Source: Paraphysomonas bandaiensis
Taxonomy: Eukaryota > Chrysophyceae
NCBI GenBank assembly: GCA_965644295.1
Contig: CBFFRP010000149.1
Span: 62,001-126,000 of the forward strand
Length of the DNA: 64,000 nucleotides
Direction: 5' to 3'
Every line of letters starts with the position of its first letter. Position 1 is the first letter of the stretch. The notes below the pieces were generated by a model, which saw nothing but the letters and a program-made list of their open reading frames with translations, was not told the origin of the DNA and searched no databases. The position numbers were made by a program, and so were the translations under genes. Below are positions 44,962 through 55,402 of the stretch, piece by piece.

Positions 44962-45969
44962 CTACTTATTTTTGTTTTTGATACGTTTAAGATCAGATTT
45001 ACTAGATATAGCAGTCCCCATCCAGTAATCTATTGAATCAATAGATGTGCCATAATTGCAATCAAAATGTGCATGATGCAGCTGATGGAAAGAGTCGCCA
45101 CTCCCAGGGAAGGTGAATCCATCATGTCCAAGCCAAGCTCCCACAGCGCAGTCAATAATGCAAGCGAGAACAATAGAAGGGTGGCAACCAAAGGGCACGG
45201 CGATGAAACATGCGGAATAGTATAAAGTAGACTCGACAGGATGCATGCTGGTACCGCTGAAGGCAGTTGGATTGTAACTCTTGTGATGTAAGCTGTGCAC
45301 ATGAGTGTAAAGAATTTTCCCCAGGTCCGGTATGAAACTCGTTCTCCAGGGATGCATTACTCTATGCACAAGGTAGAAGTGGGGAACCCTCCAGTGTGTG
45401 ATGAACAGCACCCACAAAATATTGCCCACGGACCACGATAGATTACTGAACCGCGGGAATAAAGAATTACAGTATGCGTAACAGCAGAAACATTCAATTA
45501 AGGAAGCAGTACAGGTCGCACTAGTGGTCCATAAGGCATCGTGTATAAACTGACTCCTACTAGGATAGGAAGGGTTTATCTTATATGGGCTGAGTTTATC
45601 TTTTAGGGGACTAAAATATAGAAACCAATCCCAAAATCCACATATAACCCAAGTGGCGAGCACATTACGCAAAACAATTGGTAAGGTCCAGGACAGAGAC
45701 CACTCCTCAGCACCACCGAATGCAGGGTATATACCCCTTGGTTGAATGACTGGAGATATAACGTATATAGCAATATAGGACATTATAAAAGCTCTCACAG
45801 CTCCCAAAGCTACAGAGACATGGTCTAACAGACTTAAGTATGGGGGAGTATCCGCTGTAGTTGATGGAGATCTATCTTTCACTCCATCAGGTAGTTTTAT
45901 AGCTTCAATTATATTATAAACAGGCCATAGTATAGACGAATAGAATGGTGGGTCCATGTTATTGTCCAC
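44962..45969 (-). CDS. Sterol desaturase / fatty-acid hydroxylase family membrane protein
   Basis: Single-exon, 335 residues. Several membrane helices surround the di-iron histidine cluster of the family: HRVMH (about 201-205), HSLHH (about 225-229) and HQLHH-x-H-F-D (about 292-299). These boxes coordinate the two irons that perform O2-dependent hydroxylation or desaturation of a lipid. The best general match is the C-5 sterol desaturase/C-4 methyl oxidase/alkane-ceramide hydroxylase superfamily in the ER. The C-terminus is lysine-rich (IKNKNK), compatible with ER retention. I cannot tell the substrate. Confidence 0.8.
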   Translation of the reverse strand: MDNNMDPPFYSSILWPVYNIIEAIKLPDGVKDRSPSTTADTPPYLSLLDHVSVALGAVRAFIMSYIAIYVISPVIQPRGIYPAFGGAEEWSLSWTLPIVLRNVLATWVICGFWDWFLYFSPLKDKLSPYKINPSYPSRSQFIHDALWTTSATCTASLIECFCCYAYCNSLFPRFSNLSWSVGNILWVLFITHWRVPHFYLVHRVMHPWRTSFIPDLGKILYTHVHSLHHKSYNPTAFSGTSMHPVESTLYYSACFIAVPFGCHPSIVLACIIDCAVGAWLGHDGFTFPGSGDSFHQLHHAHFDCNYGTSIDSIDYWMGTAISSKSDLKRIKNKNK

Positions 45970-46383
45970 ACCTAATACACCCGATGCTTGACTATATTCC
46001 TATGGAAAACACGCAACTGGTGCCAATGGAGGCTAACAGCAGCAGTATGGGCAGTACAGTCTCGCTGTCAAATGAATGAGATGTACGTGTGTATGATACG
46101 ATTGTCTCTACTTAACCACGTATACAGCAGTATACATGTATACCACTGGTACACCTGGTATGTGTATATCCATACCAACAAACAAGTACAGCAGTATTTT
46201 GTCAGTATTCCTTATGATAGAACGGCCGGTTTGCCCCTTTTTGCCGGTTGGTGTTGATGAGCTCTACTTCACTGTCCCATATTCAATATTCAGCATCCTC
46301 CCATGTATGCATGATACAGAGCCATACATCTCTTTCAATTTCATAGTTCACGCTCTCTATAGTATATATAAAATATGTGCAAG
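45970..46383. other. Intergenic region with TACAGCAGTA motifs
   Basis: Two copies of TACAGCAGTAT/A (about 46123 and 46188) and an AGCAGCAGTATGG near 46040. No gene. Confidence 0.5.
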
Positions 46384-46597
46384 GTAAATAACTGATATCG
46401 TACCACAAATGTCGATTAGCTTTCAGAAACAATATTATATCAAGTGTAGTAGGATGCATACCTTTGGGAAGAATTAAGCTAATAAGTTTAGTTGCGCTGA
46501 AAAGGCGTTCACATGTATTGGAAGTACTTTTATCAAGTCTTATATAAGGGAAGTGAAATCAGAATTCTGTCCAGCAGTAGAAATCATATCAGTCACT
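46384..46597 (-). pseudogene. hAT transposase C-terminal fragment
   Basis: Read on the minus strand from about 46531, the frame contains KSTSNTCERLFSATKLIS, then GMHPTTLDIILFLKANRHLW. This is the pattern of the hAT dimerisation domain (SSxxSERxFS... then LLFLKxNxxLW). Just upstream in the same frame, IRL and FHFPY match the usual preceding segment but are interrupted by a stop (46559-46561). No start, catalytic residues or inverted repeats were found around it, so it is a dead fragment. Confidence 0.7.
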
Positions 46598-47275
46598 ACA
46601 TCTGGTAAGGCTTTCTTGAAACAGGATCTCTTGAAAGCATTCATTGTCCAGGCACCTCTTCTTATCATTATGACATATATGATATATATATTGTATATTA
46701 TATGATGAGAAGTGTACATGTATAGAGAGTAGTGCAGAGCGAGTGATACCTAAACACCACAAAAAAACATTAAATATTAAATATAGACTTTTCTTCTTTT
46801 TCCGGATATTTTCGTACATGGACTTATACCTTATACTGTACATCGTACTATTAAGAAGCTTTCGTTTTACAATATATTGATGGTCATATATTGTGAGCTA
46901 CCTTAATAGCAACAATATCGATGGAATTTTTGGCCGGTCCACCAATAAATACGTTTTACAATATATTGAAATTCAATTTATTGTTCCCTAGCCCTGGTCG
47001 TTGCAAGTATAAATGAACAACTTACTTCAACCTAAGCCTACTATGTTGGTGACTAACACTGTATTATGATGTGTATTACATCTGCACCATATACTAATTA
47101 TTCAAAATGTACCAAGAATCGCTGAACACATTTAGACCAGAGAATATACTAATTATAGTAGTAATATTAGCAATAGCTTATATACATAGGTAACTCCTAA
47201 CCCGGGGGCTAAAAATACACATTATTCTTTCTCAATTCTATAACATGAAGATAATCACTGAAGTAAAGCCGATAT
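46598..47275. other. Intergenic region
   Basis: AT-rich; TTTTACAATATATTGA occurs twice (about 46868 and 46953). No gene. Confidence 0.5.
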
Positions 47276-48223
47276 TTAAATACTATCTTTTTTGAAATCG
47301 GTGTGTGTCAAATTATATTTATATTGAAGGTAGTCGCCATATAACACGGGGTCATATGACGCGGGATTCTCGTCTGAAATAAATTGTGGCATACATTCCA
47401 CGAGTGCACATCTGTTGGGTTCATAAAAGAATGCCATGCTGTACCTATCTCTTTCAGACGAATCGATGACTACTCTGTGAACTGTAGACCTGAATTTATT
47501 GTTCGTCATACGTTGAAGACAGTCACCAAGGTTGACAATAAGGTAATTAGCATCAGGAGGTGGTACAGCACTCCATTTCCCATCGTAGTATATTTCCAGA
47601 CCAGGGACCCCATTGGTGGCTAGAATCGTAAGAAAACCGTAATCAGAGTGTGGCCCAGTCCCGAACACTCCTTCAGATGGACACGATGGCTGTCTGCCGT
47701 ATTTGATTAGACGTAGAATAGCAGTTGGGTTCGTACAATGAGATTCCAGGACTTCTACAGGTAGATCCAAGGCAGCAGTAAGTAGCTGCATGAGCTTGGT
47801 AGAAAGTGATGTACATTCCTCATGATATCGTAGCATTATCGATTTCCAATCCCCAAGTGAAGGATGAGTAGGCCACACATTCTTGTGCTCTGGATTTACA
47901 ACATCCGCATCCTCATTTGTGATGTAATAACCTTCCTTCGTATCACCACAAGACTGCGAATCAGGGCATACAGTCTCATCTTGAAACGACGTATACCCCA
48001 AATTTGCTTCATTGCACAAACTAAGACGTTTCACTGGGTCAGGGAGACTGAAAAATGCCTCAGATGCAGCTAGAGCACTTTGAACTTCTGTTAAACCGTG
48101 ATTACATAAATAGAAAAATCCAACGCTCTCACAAGCATCTTTCAATTGGCTTACTGCATTCAGGTCATCGCGTAAATCAACAACTGGTAAAGTTGTCATT
48201 GCAGAAGGGTAGATACTCTCCAC
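47276..48223 (-). CDS. 2-oxoglutarate/Fe(II) dioxygenase, isopenicillin-N-synthase-like
   Basis: Single-exon, 315 residues. The N-terminal DIOX_N region has LPVVDLR and GFFYLCNHGL. The C-terminal jelly roll carries the iron ligands in GPHSDYGFLT (His and Asp near 190-192) and STVHRVV (His near 248). The RYSMAFFYEPN stretch supplies the 2-oxoglutarate-binding Arg-x-Ser. All ligands are intact, so an active dioxygenase is expected. Members of this superfamily act on small molecules; the substrate cannot be told from sequence. The start codon lies only about 25 bp from a long (ATGT)n microsatellite, which would form much of its upstream region. Confidence 0.85.
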   Translation of the reverse strand: MESIYPSAMTTLPVVDLRDDLNAVSQLKDACESVGFFYLCNHGLTEVQSALAASEAFFSLPDPVKRLSLCNEANLGYTSFQDETVCPDSQSCGDTKEGYYITNEDADVVNPEHKNVWPTHPSLGDWKSIMLRYHEECTSLSTKLMQLLTAALDLPVEVLESHCTNPTAILRLIKYGRQPSCPSEGVFGTGPHSDYGFLTILATNGVPGLEIYYDGKWSAVPPPDANYLIVNLGDCLQRMTNNKFRSTVHRVVIDSSERDRYSMAFFYEPNRCALVECMPQFISDENPASYDPVLYGDYLQYKYNLTHTDFKKDSI

Positions 48224-48248
48224 TCACTGCATACCTACCATGACATAG

Positions 48249-48942
48249 GTATGTATGTATATGTATGTATGTATGTATGTATGGATGTATGTATGTATGT
48301 ATGTATGTATGTATGTATGTATGTATGTATGTATGTATGTATGTATGTATGTATGTATGTATGTATGTATGTATGTATGTATGTATGTATGTATGTATGT
48401 ATGTATGTATGTATGTATGTATGTATGTATGTATGTATGTATGTATGTATGTATGTATGTATGTATGTATGTATGTATGTATGTATGTATGTATGTATGT
48501 ATGTATGTATGTATGTATGTATGTATGTATGTATGTATGTATGTATGTATGTATGTATGTATGTATGTATGTATGTATGTATGTATGTATGTATGTATGT
48601 ATGTATGTATGTATGTATGTATGTATGTATGTATGTATGTATGTATGTATGTATGTATGTATGTATGTATGTATGTATGTATGTATGTATGTATGTATGT
48701 ATGTATGTATGTATGTATGTATGTATGTATGTATGTATGTATGTATGTATGTATGTATGTATGTATGTATGTATGTATGTATGTATGTATGTATGTATGT
48801 ATGTATGTATGTATGTATGTATGTATGTATGTATGTATGTATGTATGTATGTATGTATGTATGTATGTATGTATGTATGTATGTATGTATGTATGTATGT
48901 ATGTATGTATGTATGTATGTATGTATGTATGTATGTATGTAT
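48249..48942. repeat. (ATGT)n microsatellite, about 690 bp
   Basis: About 170 tetranucleotide units, with one GGAT-type interruption near 48283 and then essentially pure. It fills most of the gap between the dioxygenase (-) and ARL13 (+) start codons. All frames are open (Met-Tyr-Val-Cys or Ile-His-Thr-Tyr repeats), which creates spurious 240-266-codon ORFs. Confidence 0.97.
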
Positions 48943-49136
48943 ATTCAGTTTTTCTTGTTGGAACATTATTTGTGTCCGTTAAAAAATTGTGTCAATGTCG
49001 GTTTTATTTCAGTTATTGTTGTACATATACAGATGTATGTATGTAAATCTCAGTTCTCATTTTAACGACGTTTTATATTCACCACATTATTGTTGATCAA
49101 GGAAACCGTCGTATATATTAGCCTTCACCTTACAGG

Positions 49137-50687
49137 ATGAGTACAGTACTTGATCGACCAGCCCCTTATGGGGTAAGAGCAATTCGTCATTTAAAGAAGA
49201 CGAGTAGTTCCACAAGGGTCACACCTAGACCTTGTATGAAACGTCAGCATGCAATCAACAAGGCATACGACTACTTTTTAAAAGAAGTTGATCCAATAGT
49301 TGGCGACTGCATAACGTTTTTATTATGTGTGCAACCTGACAATGTTCCTAAAGTTATGTTGGAGTACCTGTCTCAGAGAAAAAAAGGAGAGAAGCCATCG
49401 TTTTGTATTGACAAACCGGGAAAGACATCTAAAGCCCAAAGATTATTTTTGGCAACTCAAATTAGCCCCGTTTTAACTAAAGTTGTGAATCGTATAGCAA
49501 CATCTCGACCAGAAAATGTGTTGGACTTTATGTGCACAGAAATAGAGCAGATCATAAAAGAACAAAGTATATCATGTGAAGTGTGCGATGATAGAGGAAG
49601 TGAGGTGGATACGCCTTCTCGGAAAGCGAAATCACCATCTAGTGCGTTAGAAATTCCTTCTGCAGGTGGTAACTTACCTGCCCATGTGGACTCAACAACT
49701 GGCTTGCCTCCTGCGACTGTTCCTAAGGGACCCCCCAGGAACATTCAGATTATAATGTTAGGAGCTGGAGGAGCTGGCAAAACTTCGTTCGTCAATTCTT
49801 TACAAGGAAATTTTGATCCCTCAATTAAAGCCACAATAGGTTTTAGACCAACAAGTATGATGATGGGTGATGATACAAAGGTGAAATTCTATGACCTTGG
49901 TGGAAGCAAAAAAATCCGTAGCATATGGCCTGAGTACTTCCACGATGTTCATGGTATTGTGTATATTATCGATGCTACTTTGAGGGAAGGTCCTGAAGCC
50001 GAGGACAGTGTTAAGTTATTCCAGGAAACAATTCGAAACCCAATGCTGTCTGGGAAGCCGGTTCTTATCGTTGCGAACAAGCAGGATGTGAATGGTGCAA
50101 TGACATCTGTTGAAATTGTCAGTATGTATGGCACAAGCGGAATCCCTCGACTGCATATCGGAGAAATCAGTTGCAACCCTCATAAGAATGTGGCTATGGA
50201 TGGCCCTGAGGTGGAAAATCTTGAGGCGGATCCGAAGCAAGAAGAATCTCTCGAATGGCTGTTGAAGACAGTGCAAGAGAACTACGACGAGATCAACTCC
50301 AAAGTTACAGACGACAGTAAGAAGAAACAGGAGGCTGAAGCGGCCAAAAGAATGCAGAGAGAGCGTAAGGTTTTGCGCACCAAAATTTTATGCGCATTCC
50401 CAGATAAGGTTGATAAATCGTTTCTCACTCCCGATATGCCAACCGAACCTGAAGATGTCTTTACACAAGAGGAGGGGATCAAATTCTTGGCTGCTGAGAT
50501 CGGAGAAGAAGTTGAGGCACTTTCCCCCGAAGCACTTGAGGTCGCTGCTATGATAGGGTATCAGCGTCTTGCACTACAGATGGTTGGCGCTCTCAAGGCA
50601 CCGATATCAAAGAAAAAGACCCCCATGTCTTGGACTGATATTAGAAAAATTGTCAAGGAACTTCGACAAGAATTAGGACTTCAATAA
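49137..50687 (+). CDS. ARL13: ARL13-like ciliary GTPase with N-terminal RIIa-type domain
   Basis: Single-exon, 516 residues. Residues about 35-80 resemble an RIIa/Dpy-30 dimerisation-docking helix pair (INKAYDYFLKE, PDNVPKVMLEYLSQ). After a Ser/Pro linker comes an Arf-family GTPase: P-loop GAGGAGKTS, YDLGGSKKIRSIWPEYF, IDATLREG and NKQD. As in ARL13B the Arf switch-II Gln is absent (DLGG-S). The ARL13-specific C-terminal coiled coil follows (WLLKTVQENYDEI, then KKKQEAEAAKRMQRERKVLR). ARL13 acts at the ciliary membrane as an exchange factor for ARL3. The N-terminal docking domain is known to me from trypanosome ARL13 and not from the animal protein. Confidence 0.85.
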   Translation: MSTVLDRPAPYGVRAIRHLKKTSSSTRVTPRPCMKRQHAINKAYDYFLKEVDPIVGDCITFLLCVQPDNVPKVMLEYLSQRKKGEKPSFCIDKPGKTSKAQRLFLATQISPVLTKVVNRIATSRPENVLDFMCTEIEQIIKEQSISCEVCDDRGSEVDTPSRKAKSPSSALEIPSAGGNLPAHVDSTTGLPPATVPKGPPRNIQIIMLGAGGAGKTSFVNSLQGNFDPSIKATIGFRPTSMMMGDDTKVKFYDLGGSKKIRSIWPEYFHDVHGIVYIIDATLREGPEAEDSVKLFQETIRNPMLSGKPVLIVANKQDVNGAMTSVEIVSMYGTSGIPRLHIGEISCNPHKNVAMDGPEVENLEADPKQEESLEWLLKTVQENYDEINSKVTDDSKKKQEAEAAKRMQRERKVLRTKILCAFPDKVDKSFLTPDMPTEPEDVFTQEEGIKFLAAEIGEEVEALSPEALEVAAMIGYQRLALQMVGALKAPISKKKTPMSWTDIRKIVKELRQELGLQ

Positions 50688-51239
50688 CTATCGACATTAT
50701 TCTTTTGATATTATTCTCGTATAGACATTATATATTGGTTGATATTTGTATTTGGCGGAAATTAGTACAGTGTCTTGCACGATAAGAGTAATCAGTAGCT
50801 AATATGCCAGATTATTTGCAGCTTTTTCAGATCATAAAAGCCTATAACTCATAGCCCTGCTTCGCATCATATTTCTTAGCAATGAATTCAATGTCAGACT
50901 ATTGGTACGGTAATAGGGCGATGTTTGTTGTCATATATCATATAGAGACAATATATCATATAGTGTTATGTATATAGTATATAGAATATGCCGTCATCTA
51001 CAAATCTACAAACAATATTTATTTCATCAATATTTCGTTGTACTTGACTGATATAATACACCTAGTTTAAGTGAAAAATATACTCACAGTAATACTAGAT
51101 AATTTGGTAATACACATCAATCAGCATAGTTATAAAACCCGAAATTCTCCAGGTTTGTTTATCGAATATGCATGTCGTTCTAATTCCTTCTCTTCATTCT
51201 ATTGGCATGGTATTGTCCGCAGAGAGCCTCTCCCTTACA
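50688..51239. other. Intergenic region
   Basis: AT-rich 3' flank of ARL13. Nothing recognised. Confidence 0.5.
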
Positions 51240-51425
51240 CAAGAACGGAAGTGGTTGCACCTTGGTGCTTGCGGCGACGCACAAGCAGCTTCTGTAGCGT
51301 TAAATAGTAGGAAATTAGAATTTACACTAGTTAGTTACTGGTAGAGGTCGATCGAGCTTGACTAGTCTTCATCTAACTACTTATCTGGTTTCGATTCTTG
51401 ACTCCTACTGCTAATAATAAAACTT
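51240..51425 (-). repeat. Inverted-repeat-family arm fragment (reverse)
   Basis: Contains ACGGAAGTGGTTGCACCTTG, GTGCTTGCGGCGACGCAC, AGTAGGAAATTAGAATT and ACTAGTTAGTTACTGGTAG. It is closest to the fragment at 17853-18045, including the CTTGACTAGTCTTCATCTA stretch. It is diverged at the outer end. Confidence 0.7.
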
Positions 51426-51750
51426 TTGTCCTTCTACTTTAATAGTCAACTAGACTTGCAAACCTCACAGGTCCACGAACTTCACACATAATTCAGTACA
51501 ATCATAATACAAACAAAAAAGATTAAGCTGCTTACTTCAGAGTTTTGAGCCAGCATAGTGGTGATTTCTACAATATTGTGGCACCATCATATAGCACGAA
51601 ATCCAAATTACAATTAATAAAAACACTAGAAACAATGCTCGATTACATGCTACTACACAATTACAAGTTAGCAAACACTTTGTGAAGTATCCATATCATT
51701 ATCTCCCTCATATCAAATAAAAGGCATTAAATTGGTACACATAGTACTCC
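51426..51750. other. Intergenic region
   Basis: AT-rich, no feature. Confidence 0.5.
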
Positions 51751-52653
51751 TCACCAGGGATCAATAGTTGGCATTGCACACGTCAAAATATTGTCTGCTT
51801 TATTTTGAACTATAGAGTAGTGGCAAGGCCCGAGGTGCTTCAAACACCTGTGTGCGCACTCCCGTGTCTCCCCTCTCCACAGCTCCATTACTAGTACTTT
51901 CCGTGTCCCGCCTGTCACAGGTTGGACACAATGATACTTATGCGATGGGAAAACGAGCACATCTCCTTTATTGAACTCGTAACTCTGCAGTGCCCCGTCA
52001 CTTTCCAGGGTGGTGAACTCACCCCCTTCATACTCAGTTCTGTCAGAGCACATCACATCGACAGTGACAAGACTACCCTGATCGAAGTGCTGGTCATTTG
52101 CAAGCGAACCATTCTCTTCAACCTTGTGGAGCTCTACAACCCGAACTCGAATGTCTGATTTATCTCCATTAAGAAGACCCCATTCTTCCTCAGAATCAGC
52201 TGAGAGAGCTGTCTCTATCAATCGATCCACCAATTTTGAGTGCGAACGTTGGAACAAACCGTCTGTGTTCAGATAATAAGTCGACCAGGGGCCATCTGGA
52301 GTCTTAAAGCCGTTACCATCTCTTCGACTGTGATACATTAATACATTACAACTAATCATGATATTAAGATTAATATAAAACCTTGTCCCCAATACGCTTT
52401 TGTGAGTTTTCTGAAAACGAAGAACATCATCGATATCTCCATCAGAAAACAACTTGGGAGATCGATGAACTTTAAACTTTTGTGCAGTCTTGAGACATGG
52501 CAGCTCAGCGTTTATTTTCAATTGTTTTTCATTTTCAATAGAGAGATCTGTATTATTTGTTCGTACATTAATTGCTGTTGTATAGAGGTAGACTGCAGCA
52601 GTTGATACTGCCATGGATGCTGCATATGCCCCTCGTACCGTTTCGCTGAACAT
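51751..52653 (-). CDS. Prolyl-4-hydroxylase-like 2OG/Fe(II) oxygenase
   Basis: 300 codons, opening with a hydrophobic signal-anchor-like segment (about 10-28). The catalytic jelly roll has H-x-D in DQHFDQGSLVT (near 188-190), EYEGGEFTT, GDVLVFPSHKYHCVQPV with the distal His near 241, and TRKVLVMELW with the 2OG-binding Arg. This is the P4Hc arrangement, suggesting hydroxylation of proteins in the secretory pathway. The segment FYINLNIMISCNVLMYHS is odd. It may be a 54-nt intron (G|GTTTTAT...ATCACAG) that is a multiple of three and leaves the frame open; the donor is weak, so this is uncertain. Cysteines at the C-terminus fit an oxidising compartment. Confidence 0.75.
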   Translation of the reverse strand: MFSETVRGAYAASMAVSTAAVYLYTTAINVRTNNTDLSIENEKQLKINAELPCLKTAQKFKVHRSPKLFSDGDIDDVLRFQKTHKSVLGTRFYINLNIMISCNVLMYHSRRDGNGFKTPDGPWSTYYLNTDGLFQRSHSKLVDRLIETALSADSEEEWGLLNGDKSDIRVRVVELHKVEENGSLANDQHFDQGSLVTVDVMCSDRTEYEGGEFTTLESDGALQSYEFNKGDVLVFPSHKYHCVQPVTGGTRKVLVMELWRGETRECAHRCLKHLGPCHYSIVQNKADNILTCAMPTIDPW

Positions 52654-54383
52654 TTTGGTGGTGATTAGTAGTTAAAATGCGTGTATATCGTTTAACTAAT
52701 CCATATATATATACAGTCATATGTAGCGTAGAGTTTGGTTAATACATACACTGTACACTCAGCATCAGTCGTATCTATCCTCAACTGTGGTGGAAGGTTT
52801 ATCTTCCAGAAATACTTGTAGCCGGAAAAATATTGTACACGGATGGCTGCCCGGAAGTGTAAGTGTGCAATCATTCCGTACTCCCGGTTAATTTTTCAGT
52901 TTGCTGATTACTTGAGATACAAATATCAGTATTTTTTGTCCAAGGTGTACACATCTAGATATCCGGTATTTGCTGAATAACAAGTTAAAATTGGCTATTT
53001 ATAGTGGAAAAATACCATATTTTATTACGAATGTAATCATGATCCACAGAATTCAATGAGGGGAGGAAAGAAGAGTATGATATGGACGTGCAGTTTGATG
53101 TATAGATTACTATGTGAAGTAAGAAGAATTATGAGTGAATGATCTGAACATAAAGACATTCACTATTGTGTGTTCCTTGCACAGAGATACATGTAGGATA
53201 GACATAAGCTGTAGAGAGGGCTTCATGAACGACTTTTCACTCGAGAAAGAGAACAGTTCTGAACTGCATAGTGACTATTAGTTTACTGCTCATAAAGCTG
53301 AATATTATATTGAAGCTACCGTAGTGTACAAGCAAAAGTTATTCTCAGTACAAGTGTCCCATTCCGAGGGCATGCTGTAGTTGAAGTGACAATAAATTTG
53401 TGCGATACTTTCATGATTACGAGTTATGCGAAAGAGGGAGAGAGCTAAAATTGTCTTATTTGAATCTACACTAGGCGTGTAAGATGTTAGTTGCTGTCTA
53501 TACCCCTGTCGTGAAGCACCATGAGAAACCTACAGTACAGACCAATATCACCCTTGAATCATTGTTGTAGATGTGAATATAAATTATTATTCTCTCAACC
53601 TTTATTACAACCCAAGTGCTATACTGTTAACCTGCAAGAAGCAGTTTTACGTATACCTAAAAAACGCAGAGTAAAATTTAGAATAGCAACTACTCGATGT
53701 TGCCGGGAATAGCATATCAATGATATTGGTGGGTTCAATAAACTGAAAGTGAAATAAACATCATTCTGGTTAGCTCTATTATTAATAAGTACTTGGTTTT
53801 CATCATTCTGGTTAGCCCTATTATTAATAAGTACTTGATTTTGATAAGTTATACTATTATACGTGACACTGTGTTTAGTTTAAAAATATGTGCGACGACG
53901 AAGTTCTAACAACCACATCTTCAAAAAATGCAGGAGTAATAGTAGAGTATATCAATCACATCACAATAAGTGAAATTGGCTACAGCTATAATCGCTTATT
54001 AAAATTTATCCATTATGCATGTTTATAGTTATAATGTGTTGATAAAAATGAATCCTTTACGTTCTATGATTTACGGAGAAAATACGTTCTCCTAGTCGAA
54101 GTGAAGTGAGTTTATGGAATAGCTGATCAATATAAGACTTCTTTACATGAAACATAGTCGATGCTTTACCATAAAAGGTAACTGTTTAAATGTGGGGATA
54201 CTAGATAGGCTAGGTGATCGATTTGCTATGAATTAAGCTTGCTATTTTTGACAGCAACCAGACCATGTGTGTTCTGGACATGCATATTAATTAGAAAATC
54301 ACAAGAACACGTTTACTATGACTATGTGGATGTATCGTTAATATAGTAGTGAAGGTACATGAACTCCAGATTCAATTAATTGA
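52654..54383. other. Long intergenic region
   Basis: AT-rich, 1.7 kb, with a 2 x 42-bp tandem duplication at 53759-53842. A 63-codon frame at 53521-53712 has no recognisable features. A GACATTCACTA near 53155 resembles a transposon-family end but nothing around it supports that. Confidence 0.5.
53759..53842 (+). repeat. Tandem duplication, 2 x 42 bp
   Basis: CATCATTCTGGTTAGC and the following 26 bases are repeated directly with two or so substitutions. Confidence 0.85.
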
Positions 54384-54944
54384 CTAAGGTTCTTCCGAAT
54401 CAATGTCAATTGGAAGAGTAACAGAGAGGACTTGTTTTTTAGAATCGAATTTAGCCTCGCCTCTATCAGGGTAAACATTGACAGGTAAGTAGGTAAAGAG
54501 CCTGTGAGTTCTCGACTCAGCTTTGATCCTATTTTTCGTGACATCCAAATCTAGCTCACGCATACTAGAATTGGGGAAGTGAATCTTTACAACGACATGG
54601 GTACAGTCGAATGAACCAGGAGTTTTATCACCGAGACCAAAATACGTATCTTCCGTCCCTACTGATTGCTTGTATCTAAACTCATACTGAGGCGTTGGTA
54701 GCGAACTTGTGGTGGTTAGAGCCAATAGTGCATCCTCAGTCGGAATCTCATCATCAGTCCATATGTCCTTACTCGTAGCCTCTTTCTTCTTCGCACCAGA
54801 AACAATCGTAGTATTATTTAACGCCATAGGGGCAACCGTTTCTGGCTGGGAAGAATGTTCATTTTGCGCATCACGACTCTCTTGCAGTAAATTAGACAAC
54901 GATGTGATACCTTCAGTTCCACTTAAAAAGTCCATACTATACAA
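54384..54944 (-). CDS. DNAAF6: Dynein axonemal assembly factor 6 (PIH1D3/Twister)
   Basis: Single-exon, 186 residues. The order of motifs matches PIH1D3: an acidic N-terminus with LSNLLQES, then DIWTDDEIP, PQYEFRYKQSVGTEDTYFGL and a C-terminal CS/p23-like beta domain (VVVKIHFPNSSMRELDLDV, then VLSVTLPI). The family acts in the cytoplasm with HSP90 (R2TP-like complexes) to preassemble outer and inner dynein arms. A second in-frame Met lies at codon 4, so the start could be either. It implies motile cilia with dynein arms. It is divergent from XPB with about 460 bp between starts. Confidence 0.88.
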   Translation of the reverse strand: MYSMDFLSGTEGITSLSNLLQESRDAQNEHSSQPETVAPMALNNTTIVSGAKKKEATSKDIWTDDEIPTEDALLALTTTSSLPTPQYEFRYKQSVGTEDTYFGLGDKTPGSFDCTHVVVKIHFPNSSMRELDLDVTKNRIKAESRTHRLFTYLPVNVYPDRGEAKFDSKKQVLSVTLPIDIDSEEP

Positions 54945-55402
54945 TTAGTCTCTACGCTGAATTCAGCCTCCGTATATATTAGAAGATATGATGGCGTGTA
55001 ATTAGCAGTACAGTAGTTTCAATGAACTGTTGAATTGCTTTTAATTCTAGTGTTTAATGCGTTACTTCTATGAGGAGTTAGACACTGCCTTGTATGCTTC
55101 AATCATACATAAACTACAGTACAGAGTACAACTCTTTTTGAAGAAGGGCTGGTGTGGTACAGTCGGTATACAGAGTATACTCTACATTGTTACAATAACT
55201 CAGAATTTCTGTAGAAATGTCCATAATAAACAAGCAGAAACCCAACTAAATGCTAAAAATCTCTACTATTCTACATACCTGCATATCTCTATGACATTCT
55301 GATGTACGATTATTCATAAGGTTCCTCACATTATACTCATACAGTACCATTCATGTGTCTCGGGTCATAAAGGCTAATAATCATTTTGTACTATTAGCCT
55401 CC
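54945..55402. other. Divergent intergenic region DNAAF6/XPB
   Basis: AT-rich. An upstream in-frame ATG for XPB exists at 55355. No other feature. Confidence 0.5.

Noticed and set aside
48251-49065. Several 240-266-codon ORFs of MYVC or IHTY repeats on both strands
   Set aside because: They are translations of the (ATGT)n microsatellite, which has no stop codon in any frame.
53150-53170. GACATTCACTA as another transposon-family end
   Set aside because: Only the last few bases match; the adjoining arm blocks are missing.
53521-53712. 63-codon ORF
   Set aside because: No recognisable motif or flanking exon; compatible with chance.
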